From positions 1 through 64,000 of the forward strand of contig SCSM01000029.1 in NCBI GenBank assembly GCA_004322215.1: a stretch of 64,000 bases of DNA, in the 5' to 3' direction. The position numbers were made by a program, and so were the translations under genes. Within the stretch, counting starts at the first letter, position 1. Each line of letters opens with the position of its first letter. Positions 46,076 through 55,360 of the stretch are shown piece after piece. The notes under the pieces were generated by a model. It was given only the letters and a program-made list of their open reading frames with translations. It did not search any database and was not told the DNA's origin. Origin of the DNA: Bacteroidota bacterium. Its GTDB lineage: Bacteria; Bacteroidota; Ignavibacteria; Kapaibacteriales; UBA2268.

Positions 46076-48706
46076 ATGAAAATCAAGTATTTAACAATAG
46101 TCTTTTTATATTCATTTGTATCGTATCATGGTATATTCTCTAAAGTACCTTCTTCAGTTGATAGTGCTTATAAGCATTTAAAGGAACAATTTGACCAGTA
46201 TCATATTGTATCGTATGTTTACTCTGATGATAATGCAGGTGGTAATATTTTTATACCTTCTAACTGGCTTGGAGTAATTGAAGACATAAGAATGGATCAT
46301 GCTTGTTGTCTTTCTCCTAAAACAGGTCGTTCATGCACTGAAATGAAATTTGTTTCAAGTTCATCAACAAGTTTTTCTGCAATAAAGTATGTTTATCCAG
46401 AAATGAATTGGGGCAAAGCTAAAGGATATGATTTATCAGGTACTACTGAAATAACATTTTGGGCTAAAGGAAATGGCACTATTGAAGCCTTAATTGGAGG
46501 TGTAAACAGACCTCCATTTCACAGTGATACTTTCCAGTTTGAAGATGGGATTGACATCCGTAGCAGTGGTTTTATAAAATTGAATGATGAGTGGAAAAAA
46601 TATTCAATTAGTTTAAGCGAAACTTTTTGGGTTTACTTGGATTCAACTGCCGGATTAAATAACAAATACCCTGTCTATCAGTTTATGCCTGACACCAGTA
46701 AAGTGCCTTATAATATTCAAGACTATCTTAAATTCTTTTATGGTGCTGATGATGGAGAAGGTAATAATTGTATTAAAATGATGTGGAATGGATGCGGTAA
46801 TATTCATGGAGGAATTTTTTTCTTTCCTCCAGAGGGTAATTGGGAAAGTACTCAAGGTTACGATTTGACTGGAATAAAATCTGTAAGATATAAAGCAAAA
46901 ATTTCAAAACCCGGCAGAGTGAAATTTTTAATAGGAAAAAAAGGAGATTCTTGTGGCCAATTATCAAGAAATGATGATTCTCTAACAACAGAATGGAAAT
47001 GGTATTCCTGGGAATTACCTGATACGAATTATAGAGGTGTAATTGGCGGTTTCGGTGTATATTTGGCTAACAATTTAGGAACACCAGACAGTTCGATAAT
47101 TTATATTGATTCGGTTTTTTATGAAGGTGTAAAACTTAAAAGTGATTTTTCAAATGTAATCTGTGGATTTTCAATTACTGCTGATAAACGTTTAAATTAT
47201 CCTGATACGGTAGTTGTTTACATTGATGAAATTAAATATAACAAAGACAGAACAAACCAACCACGATTTTGTCAAAGCTATGTGTCTAGCTGCGATACTA
47301 TAGATATAACAATGAAAAACAGAGCAGATACTTATGATAATGCTCTTAAATTAATTGTTGACCTTACAATGTTCTGCGAAACAAAAGACTCAAACTATTA
47401 TTTTGATGCAAAACTTGTCGGTGATGCCTTTGTCTTTGCAATATTCAATGACCGTAAATTCAAAGATGGAAGATTAAGAAATTCTTATATGTGTGGAGAT
47501 TTGAAACACTGGGATTCTGCATCAACAATACGAATTCCTGGATGGTGGGATACTCTTCACGGAAAATGGTTTGAGGATGTTGGAGCAATATCAACATCAA
47601 CTGGTAATGTTGCTTGGGGAGGAATTGCTTTAACTTCTTTATATCAAATATCACACGATACAGTATATTTAGAAGTTGCCAAAGTCTTAGCTGATTGGTG
47701 CATTAATAATGTACAAACTGTAAATGGTTTTACCGGAGGTTTTACAGGCTTTGATGACAGTTTGAAAAAAGAAACATGGAAAAGCACGGAACATAACATT
47801 GACCTTTATGCCCTGTTTTCGAGATTGGATAGTCTGACAAATATCCAGGATTATGATGATGCTGCCAAGAATACCAGCAATTTCGTTCATTCAATGTGGG
47901 ATTCAGCATCTAATCATTTCTGGACTGGAACTAATAATGATGGAACAACTATAAATTACAGTAATATCCCGCTTGATATACATCCCTGGTATGTTTTGGC
48001 ATTTAAAGATTTTCAGTCAAAGTATATGAAGTGGGTAAATGATAGTTGTTATCTTGAAAAATTCAATAGCCCTAATTATCAAGAACAACTGAGCGGATAT
48101 GATTATAACAACGATAAAGATGGTATCTGGTTTGAAGGTACTGCCCAAGCATCCTTAGCCAATAAATTGATTGGAAATCCTGATTTAGCAGAATCTGCCT
48201 TATCAACAATTGAATATGTGCAATCAAATCATTTATATCTGGATTTCTACAATAATAACAATAAGGGTATAGTATCTGCCGATCATAACCATGTTTCAAC
48301 CGGATTCAATTGGGAATATCATAACAGGCTTCACATTGGAGCTACATGTTGGTATATTTTAGCAAAATTGGGAATCAATCCTTTTTATTTTTCATTTAGC
48401 GATACATCATACACATTCGAAGAAACATTACATATCAAAGATATTAATATTTACCCGAATCCATTTAATAAGCAAACAAATATATCATTTTATCTTGAAC
48501 ACCCGAATAATGTTGAAATCTCAATTTATAATCTATATGGAAAGTTAATTAAAAATCTTATTAATAAGTATTTCGATTTTGGTAACCATACTGTTACCTG
48601 GGATGGATTCGACAACTCAAATTCTTTAATGCTTTCAGGAATTTATTTTTGTAAAATAACAACATCTGAAAGAAATGATTTTAAGAAAATAGTAATAGTA
48701 AGATAA
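46076..48706 (+). CDS. Large exported protein with carbohydrate-binding-like and (alpha/alpha)6-like regions
   Basis: This 876-residue protein has a signal peptide of about 22 residues. Residues about 40-370 are two sandwich domains resembling CBM-type modules with YDLSGTTEITFWAKG and YDLTGIKSVRYKAKI in register, so they are an internal duplication. About 440-760 look like an (alpha/alpha) barrel (WGGIALTSLYQISHDTVYLE, NIDLYALFSRLDSL, GIWFEGTAQASLANKL), as in several polysaccharide-active families, but I cannot assign one. The end is a FlgD/T9SS-type tail (IYPNPFNKQTNISFYLEH to FKKIVIVR). It is probably a surface glycan-active protein. It follows the accessory cluster. Confidence 0.75.
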   Translation: MKIKYLTIVFLYSFVSYHGIFSKVPSSVDSAYKHLKEQFDQYHIVSYVYSDDNAGGNIFIPSNWLGVIEDIRMDHACCLSPKTGRSCTEMKFVSSSSTSFSAIKYVYPEMNWGKAKGYDLSGTTEITFWAKGNGTIEALIGGVNRPPFHSDTFQFEDGIDIRSSGFIKLNDEWKKYSISLSETFWVYLDSTAGLNNKYPVYQFMPDTSKVPYNIQDYLKFFYGADDGEGNNCIKMMWNGCGNIHGGIFFFPPEGNWESTQGYDLTGIKSVRYKAKISKPGRVKFLIGKKGDSCGQLSRNDDSLTTEWKWYSWELPDTNYRGVIGGFGVYLANNLGTPDSSIIYIDSVFYEGVKLKSDFSNVICGFSITADKRLNYPDTVVVYIDEIKYNKDRTNQPRFCQSYVSSCDTIDITMKNRADTYDNALKLIVDLTMFCETKDSNYYFDAKLVGDAFVFAIFNDRKFKDGRLRNSYMCGDLKHWDSASTIRIPGWWDTLHGKWFEDVGAISTSTGNVAWGGIALTSLYQISHDTVYLEVAKVLADWCINNVQTVNGFTGGFTGFDDSLKKETWKSTEHNIDLYALFSRLDSLTNIQDYDDAAKNTSNFVHSMWDSASNHFWTGTNNDGTTINYSNIPLDIHPWYVLAFKDFQSKYMKWVNDSCYLEKFNSPNYQEQLSGYDYNNDKDGIWFEGTAQASLANKLIGNPDLAESALSTIEYVQSNHLYLDFYNNNNKGIVSADHNHVSTGFNWEYHNRLHIGATCWYILAKLGINPFYFSFSDTSYTFEETLHIKDINIYPNPFNKQTNISFYLEHPNNVEISIYNLYGKLIKNLINKYFDFGNHTVTWDGFDNSNSLMLSGIYFCKITTSERNDFKKIVIVR

Positions 48707-48728
48707 TAGTAATTATAAAGAGGTTATT

Positions 48729-49217
48729 ATGAATATACAAGAATTAAATAGATTAATTGAAAAATTTAAAGAAGAACAAATCTGTTGTGACAAAATAATT
48801 GATTATATAAAAAAACAAAAAGACTTAAAAAAAGTAATTGAGTTAGCCGCATTAGCAAGGGATGAAAATGGTATTAAACACAACCATCAGAGACTAATTC
48901 CTGATTTTATTTTAAACAAATTCAAAAAAAGCATACTGAAAGATAACATAATTGAAGAAATCAAGAATGCTAAACATTTTGATAAAATCTATACTATAAT
49001 CGAAGAACATAGAATAAAAGGAATCAGAGAGTTAACGATATATGATATTGCACATAGAATTGGAATATATATAAATAAATTTCCTGATAAGATTTATTTG
49101 CATCGTGGAGCTAGAGTAGGAGCTGAAAAGTTATTAGGAAGAAAAATCAAAGATAAATATATCTTAAGAGAAATTCTTCCTGAATCATTAAAATCAGGTG
49201 ATTTGACTTGTGCTTAA
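48729..49217 (+). CDS. Conserved-looking protein of unknown function
   Basis: A 162-residue, Lys-rich, all-helical protein beginning 22 nt after the previous gene, with AGAGG before the ATG. The segment at about 95-140 (ELTIYDIAHRIGIYINKFPD followed by KIYLHRGARVGAEKLLG) strongly recalls a small bacterial family with the pattern YD-x2-RIG and YLH-x-GARxGA, which I remember only as unnamed. This part has a helix-hairpin-helix-like GARVGAEKLLG, so nucleic-acid binding is possible. The exact function is unknown. Confidence 0.6.
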   Translation: MNIQELNRLIEKFKEEQICCDKIIDYIKKQKDLKKVIELAALARDENGIKHNHQRLIPDFILNKFKKSILKDNIIEEIKNAKHFDKIYTIIEEHRIKGIRELTIYDIAHRIGIYINKFPDKIYLHRGARVGAEKLLGRKIKDKYILREILPESLKSGDLTCA

Positions 49218-49369
49218 ATAGAAGATTTTCTTTGTTGTATAAGAAAGGATTTAAGCTTGTAGCAGAATATTATTTGAAAAATATATCTAATTCGATGGAT
49301 ATAAACGAATATTGGTTCAAGGGAAGAATTACAAAAAGAAGTCAAATAAGTAATAAATATATAAAATAA
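49208..49369 (+). CDS. Possible small ORF or gene remnant after 48729
   Basis: In the 157-nt spacer a frame opened by TTG 49208 reads protein-like: GFKLVAEYYLKNISNSMDIN, then EYWFKGRITKRSQ, ending at TAA 49367-49369. It overlaps the end of the previous gene by 10 nt. There is no ATG with a ribosome site near the beginning. It could be the real C-terminal half of a partner gene or the leftover of one. Weak evidence. Confidence 0.3.
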   Translation: MCLNRRFSLLYKKGFKLVAEYYLKNISNSMDINEYWFKGRITKRSQISNKYIK

Positions 49370-49380
49370 ATAAATTGAGA

Positions 49381-50979
49381 ATGATTGTAGTTAAATTAAT
49401 AGCAAGTCCTATACCAGGATTATGTATCGCAGGTGAAAATAAATTCCTTGGTACCGTACGTCCTAATATGCATAAGGCATCTTTAACAGCACTGTCTGCT
49501 GGCTTGGTCGAAAGATTGGATGAATCAGGAGTTCATTGTGAATTAGAGATAGTCGATATGCAAATCGGAGATGTACAATTTACTAAATATGGGATTTTAG
49601 ATTATGAAAATCTAGTTATTGAAAAACATAGGGTAGGAATACCTTTTGAAAATATAAAATTGAAAATTGTAGAAAGCGATATTATTGGATTAAGTGCTAA
49701 TTTTACACATTCTCGAAAAATAATAACTGACTTAGCAAGTTATTGCAAAGTCATAAAAAAGAATATTATTTTAATAATCGGTGGTGCCGATGCAACTTCA
49801 AATCCGTTGTATTATCTTAAATATGGTGCAGATATAATTGTAAAAGGAGAAGGCGAAATAACATTTCAATTATTAATAGAAAGGATACATTTTAAAAAGG
49901 ACTTTGAAAGTGTTCCCAACATCGTTTATAAATCTAAATCAGGAAAAATAAAAGTCAATCGGATTAATTATCTCAAACAACAATTTAATATCGAGAAAAT
50001 GAATCCTCCTAATCTTGATATTGTGGATTTATCTAAATATACTGATACTGGTGAAGGCAAACCTCCAATTAGTATTACTCCCCCGTTTATAAGTGTAGAA
50101 ACTTCAAGAGGATGTTTTCATTCTTGTTCATTCTGTACTACACCACAAATGAAAGGGCGATATCGATACATGAAAGAAAATAATATAAATAAACATTTTG
50201 AATATTTTAAATCAAAAGGTATAAATACTATTTTGTTTCAAGAAGATAATATACTTTCACGAATATGGAGAAAAAAAAATTCTGATTATTTCTTTAATAA
50301 TGGAAGGAAAGAATTAATCGATATTTTCAAAATTGCTAGAAACATGGAATTTAATTGGGAATTTACGAATGGATTAGAATTAGGTTTATTCGAGAATAAT
50401 GGTATTATCGATGATGAATTAATTCATTATATGTTTTGGAATAAAAAAGATAACAGGAATATCAAAGGTTGTTATAGGGCTTCAATTCCACTAGAAAATC
50501 TTACAAAAAGCAATATATTATTATTTAGAAAACTAAAACCTTTTGATTCTATGAAAACCATTATCAAAATATTATCAGAGCTAAATTTAGAAATGCTTTC
50601 ATTTAATTTAATCATTGGAAGACCTCAAGATGATGAAATAACTCTGAGAAAAACTTTTTTAAAATGTTTAGAAATAAAAGAATTATTTGCTCATTATGGA
50701 AACAATACTCAAATCTATTTTAATATTTATAATTTGGCACTAATTCCTGGAACTATTGATAGTATCAAATTCCAAAATTTACTAGCATTTGATTTAGAGA
50801 AAGATCCCGAAGTTATTACTTTTTATTTAGGTTGTTTAAGAACTGGAAACTTCAGCCCTCTGGAAATAACTCAAGCAAGAGGAACCTTAGTTCAAAAATT
50901 GAATGACAATTCCTTGATAAAAGATTATGATAATACATTTAACTTAACTCATAAAAGATTTTATAATTTATTTAAATAA
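49381..50979 (+). CDS. Radical SAM protein with N-terminal B12-binding-like domain
   Basis: The product is 533 residues from ATG 49381. The N-terminal part, about 1-185, has the Rossmann-like layout of the B12-binding domain common in such enzymes (IIGLSANFTHSRKIITDLAS, IILIIGGADATSNPLYYLKY and GADIIVKGEGEITF). The radical SAM centre is Cys245-x3-Cys249-x2-Cys252 in SRGCFHSCSFCTTP, which would hold a 4Fe-4S cluster. The class includes methyltransferases and other modifying enzymes; the substrate is unknown. It begins the run that continues 5 nt later with an unknown gene and then the liv operon. Confidence 0.88.
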   Translation: MIVVKLIASPIPGLCIAGENKFLGTVRPNMHKASLTALSAGLVERLDESGVHCELEIVDMQIGDVQFTKYGILDYENLVIEKHRVGIPFENIKLKIVESDIIGLSANFTHSRKIITDLASYCKVIKKNIILIIGGADATSNPLYYLKYGADIIVKGEGEITFQLLIERIHFKKDFESVPNIVYKSKSGKIKVNRINYLKQQFNIEKMNPPNLDIVDLSKYTDTGEGKPPISITPPFISVETSRGCFHSCSFCTTPQMKGRYRYMKENNINKHFEYFKSKGINTILFQEDNILSRIWRKKNSDYFFNNGRKELIDIFKIARNMEFNWEFTNGLELGLFENNGIIDDELIHYMFWNKKDNRNIKGCYRASIPLENLTKSNILLFRKLKPFDSMKTIIKILSELNLEMLSFNLIIGRPQDDEITLRKTFLKCLEIKELFAHYGNNTQIYFNIYNLALIPGTIDSIKFQNLLAFDLEKDPEVITFYLGCLRTGNFSPLEITQARGTLVQKLNDNSLIKDYDNTFNLTHKRFYNLFK

Positions 50980-50984
50980 ATAAA

Positions 50985-51806
50985 ATGATAAGAGTTCTTA
51001 TATATCGGTTAATTACTTTTATATTTTCATTTATTGGAAATATTGCTTTCAAAAATTATATAAGGAAAAAAATTATGTGGATTCCTTTTGTTAGAAATTT
51101 TTATTTAGAAAGTATCATTGATAAATGTTTTTGTGAGTCACTTTTTAAGTTGCATAAATGTGCAGTTATTCTAATACCATACGATAAGTATATTGATTTA
51201 TCAATTAGTTTAGCAAATTATACTACAACATATTTAATATGGACAAAACTTGGTTCACCTTTAGATGTAAAAGCAGAAAAATTTATTGAGGATGAATTAA
51301 CAAAAGAAGATATTTGTTTTAGAGACTTAAAGAAGATAACGAAAATAAGAGTTGTAATTTTTAAGAATAAAGAGGAAGTTACTAGTTTCAATGTTAATGA
51401 AACTCATAGAAAAATAAACTTCATTAATTTACATAGGGAAGGAATATTATTGTTTACAACTGTTGATAAAATATGCCATTTATTAGGCATTAACAACTAT
51501 AATCAAATTGATTTTGAATTTGGGTATGTTTTATCAGATCCAACAAAAGATTTAATAAATGGATATATATTCAAAACTGGTTTTAGCACCAATAACAATA
51601 TTTATGATCAACATGTTATTTTTGTACCATATAATTTCCAAATTGATTATAACCGAGTCAAAATAAGTAAGGAATTAAATTATATTTTATATAAAGATAT
51701 TAATTATCAAAAAGAAATAATTAGTGGATTAATAGAACGCCTATCACAACTTAAAGAAAACAATATATTTGTTGATGAAAATAATTTATTAAATCTAATC
51801 ATTTAA
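50985..51806 (+). CDS. Unknown protein with N-terminal membrane segment
   Basis: A 273-residue protein beginning 5 nt after the radical SAM stop. A hydrophobic helix at about 5-22 (VLIYRLITFIFSFIGNIAF) is followed by basic residues, so it is probably membrane-anchored. The rest is mixed alpha/beta (AVILIPYDKYIDLSISLANY, INGYIFKTGFSTNNNIYDQH). No motif is recognised. The close spacing implies co-translation with the radical SAM enzyme, of which it may be a partner or substrate. Very AT-rich compared with livH and livM. Confidence 0.6.
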   Translation: MIRVLIYRLITFIFSFIGNIAFKNYIRKKIMWIPFVRNFYLESIIDKCFCESLFKLHKCAVILIPYDKYIDLSISLANYTTTYLIWTKLGSPLDVKAEKFIEDELTKEDICFRDLKKITKIRVVIFKNKEEVTSFNVNETHRKINFINLHREGILLFTTVDKICHLLGINNYNQIDFEFGYVLSDPTKDLINGYIFKTGFSTNNNIYDQHVIFVPYNFQIDYNRVKISKELNYILYKDINYQKEIISGLIERLSQLKENNIFVDENNLLNLII

Positions 51807-51824
51807 AATAATTAGGAGTATTTA

Positions 51825-52967
51825 ATGAGATATTTAAATTATTTTATCCGCACTGTTTTTGTAATAATTTCAATAATTCTTTTATCATGTACTAAAAGTG
51901 ATGAATTAGAAAAGACAAAAACAATTAAAATTGGTGTAATTCTCCCATTAACAGGAGATATTGCATCGTGGGGCAAAAAAGGTCAAAATGCTATTGAATT
52001 AGCAATCGAAAAAATCAACTCTAACGGGGGTATCAATGGAGTAAGAATTGAAGCTTTATATGAGGATGATAAAGGATCACCACAAGTAGCAGTTAATGCA
52101 GTTAGTAAATTAATTTATACTAATAAAGTTCCAGCAATAGTTGGGGGAATAATTAGCGCAGTTACATTATCTGTAGCTCCTATTGCAGAAAAAAACAAAG
52201 TTATTTTAATCGCTACTACTTCGTCAGCTCCCGCAATTACTTTTGCAGGAGATTATATTTATCGAGTTTGGCCTAGTGATTTATTAGAAGGATCTGCATT
52301 AGGCAAATTTGCTAAGGAAAAAGGTTTTAAAAGAGCTGTTCTATTGCATTTAAATAATGATTATGGAATATCAATTGCAAAAATTTTTAAAAAAAATTTT
52401 GAATCTATTGATTCTAAAATTCTTGCTGATGAAGGTTATCAGGAAACCAATACAGATTACAGGTCTATCTTAACAAAAGCGAAATTACTTAATCCAGATG
52501 TCATTTATACTGCTGGTTATTATGAGGATTGTGCAAGATTAATTAAACAAGCTAGGGAGTTAGGTATCGAAAGCCAATTTTTAGGTGTTACAGCAATAGA
52601 AGATGATAAATATATTCAAATAGCAGGTAGTTCAGCAGAAGGTGTAATATATCCATTAGCAACAGGATTTGATTTAAATTCAAAGGATACAATTATTCAA
52701 AAATTCATTCAAAACTTTAGGAAAAAATATAATTATGATCCCGGTTGGGTTGAATCTCACTGTTATGATGCTTTTATGCTTGTTTATAAGGCATTATGTA
52801 ATTCAAAATATGAAATAACTGGTACAAAGATAAAGAATTATTTAGATAACATGGGGATATACCATGGAGTTACTGGAATTATTAAATTTGATAAAAATGG
52901 TGATGTTATTAAACCTGTAAAATTTAAAACAATACAAAACGGTAAGTTTGAGAATCTTGAAAAATGA
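51825..52967 (+). CDS. livJ: Branched-chain amino acid ABC transporter, substrate-binding lipoprotein (LivJ/LivK-type)
   Basis: A 380-residue periplasmic-binding-protein type I lipoprotein with AGGAG 7 nt before the start. The lipobox ILLSC puts the mature N-terminal Cys near residue 22. The Peripla_BP_6 pattern is clear: KIGVILPLTGDIASWGKKGQ, then IKINSNGGINGVRIEALYED, VPAIVGGIISAVTLSVAPIA and VIYTAGYYEDCARLIKQARE. It captures a ligand, usually branched-chain amino acids but sometimes urea, amides or aromatic acids. Its last codons overlap the livH start by 4 nt (ATGA), the standard coupling. First transport gene of the interrupted operon. Confidence 0.93.
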   Translation: MRYLNYFIRTVFVIISIILLSCTKSDELEKTKTIKIGVILPLTGDIASWGKKGQNAIELAIEKINSNGGINGVRIEALYEDDKGSPQVAVNAVSKLIYTNKVPAIVGGIISAVTLSVAPIAEKNKVILIATTSSAPAITFAGDYIYRVWPSDLLEGSALGKFAKEKGFKRAVLLHLNNDYGISIAKIFKKNFESIDSKILADEGYQETNTDYRSILTKAKLLNPDVIYTAGYYEDCARLIKQARELGIESQFLGVTAIEDDKYIQIAGSSAEGVIYPLATGFDLNSKDTIIQKFIQNFRKKYNYDPGWVESHCYDAFMLVYKALCNSKYEITGTKIKNYLDNMGIYHGVTGIIKFDKNGDVIKPVKFKTIQNGKFENLEK

Positions 52968-53839
52968 TACAATTATTAGTAAATAGCGTTATTACCTTTG
53001 GTTTAATTATTATTGTAACCATATCATTCTCTTTTATCTACAAGGTAACGAAGTTTTTCCATTTTGCCCATGCAGTCGTATTCACAAGCGGGGCGTATTT
53101 CACTTTTCTGTTTAAAGTCTGGTTGGGTTTTCCTTTATTTATTGCTATTCCATTAGCTGTAGCTTGCAGTACGATTCTTGGCTGTGCTATGGATTTAACG
53201 GTTTACAGGACATTGAGAAAAAGGAAAGCTACATCACTTGTACTTCTTTTAGCATCTCTTGGTTTAAATGTCGTAATACAAAATGTAATTTCAATGGTGT
53301 TAGGCGATGATACAAAATCAATTAGAACAGGTGATGTTCAAGTAGGTATAGAGATATTCGGAGCATATATAACACCAACACAAATCGGAATCATTATAAC
53401 AAGTATCGTATTGGTTATATTAACTGCAATATTTCTCAAATATGCAAAATTCGGCAAAGCAATGAGAGCAGTATCTAACAACCCGGAGCTTGCTTTAATC
53501 TCAGGTATAGACAGCGAGAGAACTATACTTTATACTTTTGCTCTTGGTTCTGCATTAGCTGGGATTGCCGGAATCCTTGTAGCTCTCGATGTGGATATGA
53601 CCCCAACAATGGGAATGAATGCTTTAATGATGGGTGTAGTGGCAATGATTATCGGAGGTGTGAATAGTATTACTGGAATTGTTTTTGGTTCGCTTTTGCT
53701 TGCACTTGCACAAAATTTTGGAGTATGGAAAATTAGCTCGCAGTGGCAAGATGCAATAGCATTTATCATTTTGTTCTTATTTTTATTAATTAAACCTGAA
53801 GGTTTCTTAGGTAAGAAAATAAAAAAGGTATCAGTCTAA
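52964..53839 (+). CDS. livH: Branched-chain amino acid ABC transporter permease LivH
   Basis: A 291-residue inner-membrane permease of usual family length with about eight hydrophobic helices. It shows the LivH signatures FFHFAHAVVFTSGAYFTF near residue 32, GKAMRAVSNNPELALISGID near 168 and GMNALMMGVVAMIIGGVNSI near 220. With LivM it forms the translocation channel. Overlap of 4 nt with livJ shows coupled translation. In typical operons livM follows directly, but here a membrane protein gene of another kind intervenes. Its DNA is clearly richer in G+C than the inserted genes. Confidence 0.94.
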   Translation: MIQLLVNSVITFGLIIIVTISFSFIYKVTKFFHFAHAVVFTSGAYFTFLFKVWLGFPLFIAIPLAVACSTILGCAMDLTVYRTLRKRKATSLVLLLASLGLNVVIQNVISMVLGDDTKSIRTGDVQVGIEIFGAYITPTQIGIIITSIVLVILTAIFLKYAKFGKAMRAVSNNPELALISGIDSERTILYTFALGSALAGIAGILVALDVDMTPTMGMNALMMGVVAMIIGGVNSITGIVFGSLLLALAQNFGVWKISSQWQDAIAFIILFLFLLIKPEGFLGKKIKKVSV

Positions 53840-53880
53840 AAATATTTGGATTCTTTTAAAACAAATCATTAAGGATTTTT

Positions 53881-54459
53881 ATGTCTTGGGAAATGATAGC
53901 AGCACTAGCAAATTTAATTATCGCAATATTAGCAATTTTAAGTTATATACGAACTCGTAAAGAAAAAATTATTCTTGAAATTAAAATAGGAAAATTTGAA
54001 TCTATTATAAAAGAATTTATCTTATCTGGAAAGGTTAATAGCACAGATATTAATGAAGAATTAATGACAAAAGATATAAAAAAATTATTTGAAAATGAAA
54101 ATATTAAAATATCTGTAATAGATTTTTTATCAGATCATTATATTAAAGGTATCGTAGAAGGATTACTCGAAAAGGAATTAAAAAAATATAAAATTGTTGT
54201 TTATGTTTTAACTAATAAGTGGTATATTCATCCTGAAGCTGTTAACACTGAAGGTTTTGGTTATGCAAATATTAGGATAGATGGAACTTGGAAAATAAAA
54301 ACTAAATGGAGAACTTTTCAAGCATATAAGGTAGCATTTTGTTTAGTTAAAAAAAGTTTTATTCCACCAGCAACTGTTGAAGGGGACAGCGATTATGAAT
54401 TGATACAAAGAATCAATCCAATTAGTTACACAATTAATATTGCTCCGGAAGGCATTTAA
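53881..54459 (+). CDS. Unknown membrane-anchored protein inserted between livH and livM
   Basis: A 192-residue protein. Residues 5-22 form one transmembrane helix (MIAALANLIIAILAILSYI), followed by a charged cytosolic-type part. About 100-190 form a compact mixed domain with KIVVYVLTNKWYIHPEAVNT and GYANIRIDGTWKIKTKWRTF. I do not know the family. It sits 41 nt after livH and 8 nt before livM, so it must be transcribed with them. Nothing in it suggests transport, and it is much richer in A+T than its two neighbours. Probably an acquired gene. Confidence 0.65.
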   Translation: MSWEMIAALANLIIAILAILSYIRTRKEKIILEIKIGKFESIIKEFILSGKVNSTDINEELMTKDIKKLFENENIKISVIDFLSDHYIKGIVEGLLEKELKKYKIVVYVLTNKWYIHPEAVNTEGFGYANIRIDGTWKIKTKWRTFQAYKVAFCLVKKSFIPPATVEGDSDYELIQRINPISYTINIAPEGI

Positions 54460-54467
54460 ATCATTTT

Positions 54468-55340
54468 ATGGAATACATACTTCACATATTAATTCTTATA
54501 GGTATATACATCATTTTAACGATGTCATTAAATCTTCTTGCAGGTTACACCGGCATTCTTTCGATTGCTCATGCAGCTTTTTACGGATTAGGTGCCTATG
54601 TTGCGGCTCTGATGGCTTTGCAAGTCCATACTCCATTTTTGGTGAATCTGGTATTGGCAATAGTTGCTGCTACGGTTTTGGGTGCTTTTATAGGAATTCC
54701 AACGTTGCGAATTAAAGACGATTATTTCGTTATTGCTACTTTTGCTTTCCAGGTTATTACTTTCAGCGTTTTAAATAACTGGGTATCATTTACAGGTGGT
54801 CCAATGGGACTTCCGGGAATACCACAACCTAATATCCTTGGTTTGTCAATAACTGAGCATTACCAATTCCTAATTTTAGTGGTTGTTCTTTGTGCAGTAA
54901 CATTTTTTATATGTGTAAGGGTTGTGAAATCGCCTTTTGGCAGAGTGCTGAAAGCTATACGAGAAGATGAAATCCTTGCACAATCTTTAGGAAAAAATGT
55001 TTCATTGTTCAAAGTAAAAGTATTTATGCTCTCTGCAGGACTTGCTTCTATATCAGGTGTTCTTTATGCAACATTTATAACATATATTGACCCGACAAGC
55101 TTTACTGTTATGGAGTCAATATTTATCATTTCAATTGTTATAATCGGAGGAACAGGTAATTTGTGGGGTTCAGTCTTAGGTGCGGTAGTGTTGGTTTCGT
55201 TACCTGAGTTATTAAGATTTGTTGGATTGCCAAGCTCCATTGCAGCTAATATTAGGCAGATACTTTATGGAGTAATGCTCGTTATTTTTATGATTTGGAG
55301 ACCCCAAGGATTTATCGGTGAATTTTCATTTAGAAAATAA
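54468..55340 (+). CDS. livM: Branched-chain amino acid ABC transporter permease LivM
   Basis: A 290-residue inner-membrane permease with eight or so hydrophobic helices. The LivM family signs are NLLAGYTGILSIAHAAFYGL near residue 22, TLRIKDDYFVIATFAFQVIT near 79, PFGRVLKAIREDEILAQSLG near 155 and IIIGGTGNLWGSVLGAVVLV near 224. It ends RPQGFIGEFSFRK as expected. It pairs with LivH to form the channel. The start lies 8 nt after the inserted unknown gene. It is shorter than the E. coli protein, which has a longer N-terminus, but is normal for the shorter family members. Confidence 0.94.
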   Translation: MEYILHILILIGIYIILTMSLNLLAGYTGILSIAHAAFYGLGAYVAALMALQVHTPFLVNLVLAIVAATVLGAFIGIPTLRIKDDYFVIATFAFQVITFSVLNNWVSFTGGPMGLPGIPQPNILGLSITEHYQFLILVVVLCAVTFFICVRVVKSPFGRVLKAIREDEILAQSLGKNVSLFKVKVFMLSAGLASISGVLYATFITYIDPTSFTVMESIFIISIVIIGGTGNLWGSVLGAVVLVSLPELLRFVGLPSSIAANIRQILYGVMLVIFMIWRPQGFIGEFSFRK

Positions 55341-55360
55341 TAATAATTGGAGGTTTAATT

